From NCBI GenBank assembly GCA_026770615.1, contig MU631682.1:69700-82969 (forward strand): DNA of 13,270 bases, given 5' to 3'. The notes below the pieces were generated by a model that saw nothing but the letters and a program-made list of their open reading frames with translations, did not search any database and was not told where the DNA came from. The translations under genes and the position numbers were made by a program. The DNA comes from Pavlovales sp. CCMP2436 (lineage: Eukaryota; Haptophyta; Pavlovophyceae; Pavlovales). The first letter of the stretch is position 1; each line of letters begins with the position of its first letter. Below are positions 7,505 through 13,270 of this stretch, in pieces.

Positions 7505-7690
7505 GGTAAAAATCCTTCATCCCCCACCAAAAATGAGGGGTCTGCAGTAGGCCTCTCAGTATGCAAAAGAATGGTGGGGGTTGCTGTTCAACCCCCACCA
7601 ACCCCCACTATCCTCTAAGGCGGTGGGCCGCAAGAAGGCGTGACGCCAGGCAGGAGGGGGGGAGAGGGTGGCACTCGCAAGCTGGCCTCA
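7505..7690 (+). mobile_element. Partial extra copy of the terminal-repeat family
   Basis: It repeats the left arm in direct orientation (ATCCTTCATCCCCCACCAAA through AACCCCCACCAACCCCC). It then jumps straight to the GGCGGTGGGCCGCAAGAAGG block otherwise found at 7189-7208, so the interior between them is deleted. Its outer A-rich tip is missing. Confidence 0.65.
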
Positions 7691-7782
7691 AAGCCGAACT
7701 CCAGCATGATGAAGTTGATCAGCCCCAAGACACGTCCTTGCGCAGGGCTGAACGGAAATGCAAATTTTCTCTGGACAATCAT
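7615..7782 (-). pseudogene. Coding-like fragment, unrecognised
   Basis: From the ATG at 7782 the minus strand reads MIVQRKFAFPFSPAQGRVLG and on through INFIMLEFGFEA, a natural-looking mixed composition. It then runs into the repeat copy at 7690 and stops there. Probably a gene fragment cut by that insertion. I see a faint resemblance to the region around the SQGQT motif of Pif1-type helicases but would not name it on that. Confidence 0.25.
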
Positions 7783-7796
7783 TCTCTGGAAGACAG

Positions 7797-7925
7797 CCTG
7801 AGGACAGTCACGAGGACAGTCGAGGACAGACACAGGACACTCAGGAGAAAATAGACTTATGACAGAGTCAAGACATGGTTCAAGACAGTCAAGACAGAGT
7901 TCAAGACAGAGTCAAGACAGGGGCA
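7797..7925. repeat. GACAG-based minisatellite
   Basis: Units of GAGGACAGTC at the left give way to GTCAAGACAGA / TTCAAGACAGA at the right, about ten imperfect copies of an 8-11-bp motif. The right end is in frame with the open stretch that follows. Confidence 0.75.
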
Positions 7926-8148
7926 GGACCATCAGCTCGACTGTGCCGAGGATCAAGTCGGCAAGCTAAACGCCGGCGAGCAGAACAAAGAGGAGGAAGG
8001 CGGAAGCAGCCTGGGCCAAGAGGAGGCCAGCGAACCGCATCGTTCGTCCACGGCGCCAGAGCCACACGTCGTGCGCGAATCTTATTTCAAGGGTTCTCGT
8101 ACCACATCTTGCAACGCGCCGCCTACTCCTGCGTCTGTTACTCTGTAA
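7855..8148 (+). other. Candidate terminal exon or gene fragment, unrecognised
   Basis: An open stretch of 97 codons after a TAG at 7852-7854, without an ATG. The first 24 codons are the minisatellite. The rest is hydrophilic and acidic, with segments such as LDCAEDQVGKLNAGEQNKEEE and ending PPTPASVTL. This frame has a more natural composition than the overlapping Arg-rich frame. It would need an upstream exon. Its TAA is 5 bp from the stop of the convergent frame on the other strand. Confidence 0.3.
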
Positions 8149-8153
8149 TTTAG

Positions 8154-8366
8154 TCAGACTAAAGTTTGTTGATTTCTTTTTGTAGCCAGATCGTTGAATT
8201 TTTGTAAATTATCGAGCGCTTCGGCACGGCAGCGCGCGCAAACGACGCGCTCTAGCTCGAGAGCGGCCCACGGGCGGCGGTTGGCGGGTTTCGAGGTCGA
8301 TTGAAAAATTCCTCGTGTCTCCGGCGCGGACCGTAAAGTTGGGAGCGCGCATGCGGACACATACAC
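8154..8366 (-). other. Candidate C-terminal coding fragment with a CxxC motif
   Basis: The open minus-strand frame has no ATG (a GTG opens it) and ends with RVVCARCRAEALDNLQKF and a basic tail before TGA. The CARC pair could be half of a zinc site. It lies beyond the helicase gene's A-rich tract and is in none of that gene's recognisable sequence. Could be a terminal exon or relic. Confidence 0.3.
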
Positions 8367-8377
8367 GCGCGCTGCGA

Positions 8378-8425
8378 TTTTTTTTTTTATTTTATTTTTT
8401 TTTTTTTTTTTATTTTTTTTTTTTT
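8378..8425 (-). other. A-rich tract (48 nt on the minus strand) downstream of the helicase relic
   Basis: On the minus strand this is poly(A) broken by only three T residues, starting 57 nt after the helicase stop codon. It could be a simple repeat or an AT-rich 3' flank. A retroposed poly(A) tail is possible but the candidate intron in the gene argues against it. Confidence 0.7.
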
Positions 8426-8481
8426 ATGGCTCTTCGCTAGATAAGACCCATATCGCCGGAGCACTCGCAGCGCCGCATCTC

Positions 8482-11400
8482 CTACTCGTCGTCGACGCGG
8501 GCGAAGCCGTACCACGTCTTGGTACGTGCGCGGTCCTCCATCATCCTGGGCAAGCAGCCAAGCCCGCCGTTGAAGCGCTGCGACATGAACCACCCGAAGC
8601 TTATGACGTTCTTCCATTGCAGCTCGCCTGTGCCCGCAGCCACTTTCATCTCGTTAAACATCTCCTTAGCGGTCCGGCCCTCTTGGGCAGCTGATGAAGC
8701 ATCCACCCTCGAGTACGCGTCGAATGCACCAGCTGGCGTGCTCGAGGAGCATTGCGAAATGTACTCCTTTTTGCCGTCATAGCGGGCGTCGAGCATAGCG
8801 TACTGCCCCTTGCGCTTGCAGTAGTGTGCGTACTGAGCTGCGACGAATGCTGCAAGATAGCACGGGTCGGTGTCGAAGAGCTCCTGCACGTACTGCTCAT
8901 CCTCGAATGCTGCGTAGACTTCGACATGCGCCTTCTGGCCGTACGCAGCCTTGGCTTGCTCGGCCGAGCGCACGAATTTGGACGGCATGCGCACGGCGAT
9001 AATCCTGCCGGAGAGCGCCTCGTCAAACGGCTTGAAATTGAGGCGGATTTCGTCAGCAGCACAACGAGCCCGCAGAACTTGGTTTCGATCTCGTGGCCGT
9101 ACTTTTTCGAGCAGCAGATCGAGACACCGTTGCCTCTACTCAGGTCTTTGTAGGCGTTGCCGTCCAGGATGCCGTCGACCTCCTCGGTGACGACGATCGC
9201 GCCCCCCTTTGCGCGCTCGCACGACTCGTTGTTGACGCTGAGCCCCCGCCCGCCTACGGCGAGCGCCTCGGCCTTGACGACGAGTGCCGGGGCGGCCTTC
9301 CGCAGCAGCGAGAAGAAAAGCGATTTGCCCTCGGCACCGGCGCCGAAATTCAGCGCGATGAACTCACGGCGCTTGTGCTTGCGCTCAAAGAATGCAGCGC
9401 AGACGCGGTCGAGCACGGTGTCGCAAATGGGCCCAAAGATGGACTCGATCAAAGAGACTACGTTCTTCGCGATGCGCTGCAGCTCGGTCTCGCCCGCGCC
9501 AGGCGGATCGAAGCACTCGCGTAGCTGCACATGGCTCGTGTTGATCCCGTAAGTCGGCGGCATCCATTTGCGCTCCTGGTCGCACATGTAGTGCCTGGCC
9601 CACTGCAGAAGCTCTTGGTATACGTGCGGTGCAGGGATCGGCCATTGCAGCACCGCGTTGCTCCAGATGCGCTGCTCGGGCGAGATGGCCGCGTGCGAGC
9701 CCAACTCGAGGGCGAGCATCTGCCCGTGCGAGAAGGGCATTGGGCGTGGGGAATAGATAGCGCATCATGTAGCCGCTGGCAAAGACCGTCCCCGGCACCG
9801 TCGAGGGCGCATCTTTGGTGGCAAAGTCGGCAAGCTCGTCATAGAGCCGCATATTCCTGGGGTCGATGCCGAGTTTGCCTTCGATGTCTTTGGCGTACTC
9901 CTTGAGGCCGTACCTATCCTTGCTTCATGTACCGTCGGCCGTGTCGCGCACTACGAGGACGCGCTCCTCGTCTGACGGAGAAACGACAAACCGCGGCCGA
10001 TCGAAGCAGTGTGCTACTAGGTCGACAATAGCGGCTGCCTTTGTCGGCCGCGTGTGCTCGTCCTCTGCGAAGAGCGCGTCTGCGGCCATGGCTGCCTCCA
10101 CGTTGAGGTAATACTCGCCAGTCGCAGGTTCGAGCGGCGACTTAAAGTGCTTGACGCGCGCCACGAGCCCCAGGCCAAGCTTGTGCTTTACCGCCGCACT
10201 GGCCTCGATGGCGATCGCAGCGAGGTCTAGCGGACGCATGTCGATATCGTGCTTGAGCTGGTGCGTGCCATCCTAGATGCGGCCGACGCAGAGCGAACCC
10301 TCGCGCGCAAAGGTCTCGACTACCACGGAGAGCGCGCAGTCCTCCAGCGTGTCCACGGCTGCGCGGCGCACTTCTTCCATAGAGGCGCACTCGCCGAGGA
10401 CCGCGCGGGTCTGCGCCGAGAGCTCGCTTGCAAAGATGGCACGGTCGAGCGAGCGCATCTCCGAGCGCAGCGCGTGCAGGCTAGGGTGCCACGTGCCAAT
10501 GTCCTGCGAATAGCTGTTCATCACCTTTGAGACCATCTCCTAGAGGCAGCAGGCGCGCTTGAGCCAGGCGTCACGGTCGTGCACGATTGCCTTGAGCTCT
10601 GGCGCCTCGATGCCAACGACCTGGCAGAAAGTTATTTAAGCCACCGTAGTGCGGGTAATTCTGCTGTAAGTACGCGTGCCGTACAATACAAATTTGTTCT
10701 ACAAGGCATATAGTGTTGTACTTCAAGCCGGGCCGCATTACTCAGCCGCGTGCGCTGCTGTAGTAGGGGCTGACCTCTGCCAGGGCCCTACGCGCTGCAG
10801 AGCATAGCTCACCTTCCCGCACGCGCGGCCAGACTCGGCGATCGTGCGGCACGTCGGGCAGCGCTTCGCCTTTGCTATCTCGCACGGCGCGACGCCGCAC
10901 GCGTACACAGTCTCGCACAGCACGAACTTACCCTCGAACTCAGCGAGCTTGGCGGCCTCCTCCTGCTTTATCTGCTCGCGCAGCGCCTTAGCCGCATCTT
11001 TCTGCGCCTACGTCGCGGCTAGCGTATCGCGCCGCTGGGCCTTCTGCTGCACCATGGTGTGCAGCAACATAGAGTCAGACAGGATGTCCATGCGTGTCCG
11101 CACCGGTCAATGAAGTGGCGGCTGCGCTCGCCTCTGCCGGCCTCCGTAGAATTCGAGCATCTCGCTGAGCAGGCCACATCGAGCCCATAGTGCAGTCAGC
11201 GAGCACGCGTCGATCAGCTCGCGCCTAATGAGGTCAGAATCTCCAAAGAAGTGAAGATGGAAGTAGACTTCGGTGCGCTTGCTCGAGCTTGGCCTCGACG
11301 GTCTTGGTGTGAACCGTCTTGAGGAAGCCCGCCGTGCCACGCACGCTCGTGAGTGGTTTCCGAAGTCTTGCTCAAGTGGTTGGGGGCCCGCGTGGTCGCC

Positions 11401-11548
11401 TGGCCAAAGGCCCCTCCTTCATCACTCGGACATCGCCGAGAGTCCACCTGGTGGGCTTCGCCGCGAGACCGTACTTGCTGCCAGCCGCGCACCTGAAGGC
11501 GCCCGAGTCGAGCGTCAACTGTGACAGAGCATCTTTATCGACGACTGC
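8482..11548 (-). pseudogene. Decayed superfamily 3 (D5-like) helicase gene
   Basis: The helicase core is clear. Walker A GAGAEGKS lies at 9344-9321, Walker B AIVVTEE at 9200-9180 and the sensor segment LVVLLTKSA at 9068-9042. After a frameshift comes FDEALSGRIIAVRMPSKFV, the arginine-containing D5 motif, and then a tail to TAG at 8484-8482. Such ATPases unwind DNA at viral and virus-like replication origins, usually fused to a primase. Upstream of the core are about 400 residues I cannot assign, then a Cys cluster (LCE, YACG, APC, KRCPTC, about 10920-10825) and further coding-like sequence to about 11548; no primase motif is evident. In-frame stops are TGA at 11374-11372, 11109-11107 and 9927-9925, and TAG at 11010-11008, 10542-10540 and 10275-10273. 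Frameshifts lie near 11275, 9740 and 9040. Same-frame coding resumes after every stop. The N-terminus is undefined. A virophage, Polinton-like or giant-virus origin is inferred; the helicase family call is strong. Confidence 0.75.
10621..10812 (-). other. Candidate spliceosomal intron in the helicase gene
   Basis: On the minus strand the donor is GGGAAG|GTGAGC (GT at 10812-10811) and the acceptor AACTTTCTGCCAG|GTCG (AG at 10622-10621), preceded by a TAAATAAC branch-like sequence. Removing 192 nt joins two complete codons in the same frame (phase 0). The interior is AT-richer than its flanks and contains stops. A shorter alternative acceptor at 10721 would also be phase 0 but then needs another frameshift. 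Confidence 0.5.
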
Positions 11549-11674
11549 CAGTGGTGCATGTGAGCAGCAGAGGCTGAACTGAGGCGGGCGGAGAGAGGAG
11601 CGGAATGCGACACGGCCCTCGCGACTACACGCCCAGCACCAAGCCTTGTGCACCCCGCTGAGCACGACAACTCA

Positions 11675-11735
11675 CGCGACAGCGCGCGAGACAGCGCGTT
11701 CCTGCTAAAAACGAATAACTGCTAAAAATGAAGTC
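11675..11735. repeat. Short tandem duplications
   Basis: A GCGACAGCGC-like motif is doubled at about 11675-11700. CTGCTAAAAAYGAA occurs at 11702-11715 and 11719-11732, a 17-bp period. They sit just upstream of the retroelement-like frame and may mark its broken 5' junction. Confidence 0.6.
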
Positions 11736-11738
11736 GCG

Positions 11739-12128
11739 ATGCAGGCCCGCGCACAGACCTTCTACACTGCAGGCGGCCCCGCGTTCGCCGCCCTCGTGAT
11801 TGGAGCTTAAGGCGAGTGCTCTGACGACCTGGAATCCTTCGGCGGGAACCTCGCCAGCATGGGCGCAAGAGCGCTCCAAGTTCGCATTGGGGCCCCCTCC
11901 GCTGCGCAAGCGCGCAGCACTTTCCTGTGGAAGATGAGACAGGAAATCGGCATGTGCGCACTTCGAGGGCACGCCAAAGTCATCATTGCGCGCGCGCGAT
12001 TGGAGCGCACCGGCACCGGCACCGGAGGCGGCACACGCACTGACAGCGACGACGACGGCAACCCCGACGAGTGGGCTGAGGGCGCGTACCACCTCCGCAG
12101 GGAGACACGGTTTGGGATCGGCGCCTAA
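11739..12128 (+). pseudogene. C-terminal fragment, possibly of a non-LTR retrotransposon reverse transcriptase protein
   Basis: From ATG 11739 the frame runs to TAA at 12126-12128 with one internal TAA at 11808-11810, after which coding-like sequence continues in the same frame. The segments FYTAGGPAFAALVIGAEG-like (with the stop at the Glu-like position) and WKMRQEIGMCALRGHAKVII resemble the region after the RT domain in microbial-eukaryote LINE proteins (a Phe-x-Pro/Gly-Gly segment, then a W..R.....L.RG.A motif). That likeness is from memory of the family pattern. An Asp-rich tail follows. Loss of everything upstream fits 5' truncation, common in LINE insertions. Alternative: fragment of an unrelated host gene. 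Confidence 0.4.
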
Positions 12129-12130
12129 GC

Positions 12131-12166
12131 ATGCCGCCTGGGTGACTACATGCCGCCTGGGTGACT
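12131..12166 (+). repeat. 19-bp tandem duplication after the retroelement-like frame
   Basis: ATGCCGCCTGGGTGACT is present at 12131-12147 and 12150-12166. Short 3'-terminal tandem repeats are common in LINE 3' ends, so this mildly supports the retroelement reading. From 12167 to 12430 I see only a hairpin (CCTTCAGC at 12339-12346 with GCTGAAGG at 12352-12359) and no gene. Confidence 0.7.
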
Positions 12167-12430
12167 GAACGTCGTCGCGCCTACACGCTCGGAGTCGACC
12201 ACTTCTGAGACGGAATGTCTGCAACCCACTGCCTGCTGCCCTTTTCTATAATACATTATTTATTCCGCCCACGTCTCTCAACGCCGTCGGTTCATAACGA
12301 CGTCACTCTCGCGAGTGAATCCGCCGTGCCAGCAGGTACCTTCAGCTAGGCGCTGAAGGCCCACCACTGACAAAAAGAAAGCACTTGAACTGCCGACCGC
12401 GCCCACGTTCTCATCCAAAGCCACACTACG

Positions 12431-12600
12431 TCTCCGTCGCCGTTGCCTCCGCAGCCTCCATTGCCGCCGCCGCCACCGCTGCCGCCGCTGCCGCCGTCAC
12501 CGCCGCCGCCGCCGTCGCCGCCGTCGTCGCCGCCGCCTCGGCCTCCTTACCTGCCGAGACTGCCACGCCGCTGCCGCTGCCGCCGCCGTCGCCGCCGCAC
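12431..12600. repeat. GCC/CCG trinucleotide array
   Basis: Dense, imperfect GCC/CCG/GTC units. Open frames across it encode poly-Ala/Pro/Arg or Gly and are by-products. Confidence 0.85.
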
Positions 12601-12739
12601 CCCCCCCGGCCCCACACCCACATCTCCTGCCTTACACATTTTTCAATCGTACTCCCTGCTTATTATGTCCCTTGGACTGGTATTTCGCATGTCGCTTCAA
12701 TGTGGGTCTTGCTTGCATCACAGGAATTCACCCTCATAA

Positions 12740-13270
12740 GGGCCGTTCTACACTGAATTTGTTTTTCGTTGGCTTGGCGGGTGGAAGTTTTTTTTTCATT
12801 TCCATTCATGTTTCTATTCTATACCCAGGCGTGACACCAGTGCAGCATCCCAACGGGAAGTTGGACAAAAAGTCGGTTGAAACCTCCGTCACGAGCACTG
12901 AGCAGGGGAGTGACGGTCGAGGCGGCCATGGACACGACACTCGCAGCTGCCGCCTCGGCCGTGCTCTTCACGAACCTGCTGTTCGTGGTGGCGGTGGCTG
13001 CTCACTCGCGTGTCGAGCAGCCATTGCCTCGTGCCTCGATGCCGCGTCTCAACCGGTCCACGGTTATGGAGGAGGTTGTCTACAGCCTGAGCGATCGCGA
13101 GTTCAAGCGGAGCTATCGCATGGACAAGGCAACCTTCCGCTTCGTCCTCTACCGTATCAGCCCGTACCTTGAGGATGCGCAGGGGTCCAACCAACCACCG
13201 TGGGGACGAGATCGACCCCGGCGTCGCGTTGGCCATCACGCTCACGTGGTTGCGCGGGGGGCGGTACATG
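12740..13270 (+). mobile_element. PIF/Harbinger-like DNA transposon, left part only
   Basis: The left end is proposed at GGGCCGTTCTACACTGAA directly after TAA (12737-12739). PIF/Harbinger elements insert at TWA-type 3-bp targets and commonly have GG(G/C)C-starting termini. A transposase-like frame begins about 190 bp inside. The right end and second TAA copy lie beyond the window, so the boundary is inferred. Confidence 0.6.
12928..13270 (+). CDS. PIF/Harbinger-type transposase, N-terminal part, frame break near the end
   Basis: From ATG 12928, residues 53-81 read like the family's conserved N-terminal block: YSLSDREFKRSYRMDKATFR then FVLYRISPYLED (a leucine/aspartate turn, FRMS-like RM, then F..L...I.P.L). 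The next family block, ALAITLTWLRGG, is present at about 13223-13258 but in the next frame. A one-base shift therefore lies between about 13175 and 13207, possibly in the GGGG at 13202-13205. It may be a genuine disabling mutation or a sequencing error. The first 25 residues are oddly hydrophobic, so the true start may be Met38 or Met47. The catalytic DDE triad lies beyond the window. In this family the nuclease usually works with a separate Myb-like protein, not visible here. Confidence 0.65.
   Translation, partial: MDTTLAAAASAVLFTNLLFVVAVAAHSRVEQPLPRASMPRLNRSTVMEEVVYSLSDREFKRSYRMDKATFRFVLYRISPYLEDAQGSNQPPWGRDRPRRRVGHHAHVVARGAVH

Noticed and set aside
7615..7782. Pif1-type helicase motif
   Set aside because: Only a loose resemblance around AQGRVLG; none of the other helicase motifs is nearby.
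9093..9905. Plus-strand frames opposite the helicase
   Set aside because: They are complements of the region carrying Walker A, Walker B and sensor motifs on the minus strand.
11859..12224. Minus-strand and alternative plus frames around 11800-12220
   Set aside because: They overlap the better plus frame from 11739, and their translations are Arg/Pro/Ser-rich shadows.
1..13270. CRISPR array, rRNA genes or bacterial operon signals
   Set aside because: No regularly spaced repeat-spacer pattern, no rRNA-like conserved blocks and no Shine-Dalgarno-led gene series were seen.

Overview
The window reads as nuclear DNA of a GC-rich microbial eukaryote. The evidence is long intergenic stretches, trinucleotide microsatellites, no operon spacing, spliceosome-type donor sequences (GTGAGC), fold-back elements and eukaryotic transposon relics. 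A marine alga such as a haptophyte or stramenopile would fit the Ala/Arg/Pro-rich coding style, but that placement is inference. Start codons quoted are ATG unless stated.

Layout. 1-530: compound trinucleotide microsatellites. 879-1056: a 178-bp fold-back element with a 7-bp target duplication. 1080-1260: degenerate GGGGCT repeats. 1425-1666 (-): a weak candidate exon. 2071-2200: a second fold-back element. 2741-5287 (+): the one long intact gene, an 848-residue Ala/Arg-rich helical and disordered protein of unknown function. 5600-6097 (+): a small protein with a BED-like C2H2 finger and a textbook PCNA-binding motif, whose stop codon lies in the terminal repeat of the next element. 6093-7450: a terminal-inverted-repeat element with ~175-bp ends, ~150-bp internal tandem repeats and a nested palindrome. 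A further partial copy lies at 7505-7690. 7615-8366 holds unassigned coding-like fragments and a GACAG minisatellite.

8482-11548 (-) is a decayed superfamily 3 (D5-like) helicase gene with intact Walker A, Walker B and sensor motifs but six in-frame stops and three frameshifts. It is probably interrupted by one in-phase 192-nt intron. The family is typical of large DNA viruses, virophages, Polinton-like elements and their genomic relics. 11739-12128 (+) looks like the 3' end of a non-LTR retrotransposon reading frame. 12431-12600 is a GCC/CCG array. From 12740 a PIF/Harbinger-like DNA transposon begins (TAA target, GGGCCGTT terminus) and its transposase N-terminus runs off the window.

Together the right two thirds look like a graveyard of mobile and virus-like elements next to one ordinary host-type gene. 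No complete new system can be shown. The leads most worth following are the BED-finger/PIP-box protein beside the inverted-repeat element, and the intron-bearing helicase relic whose six stops are all TAG or TGA.
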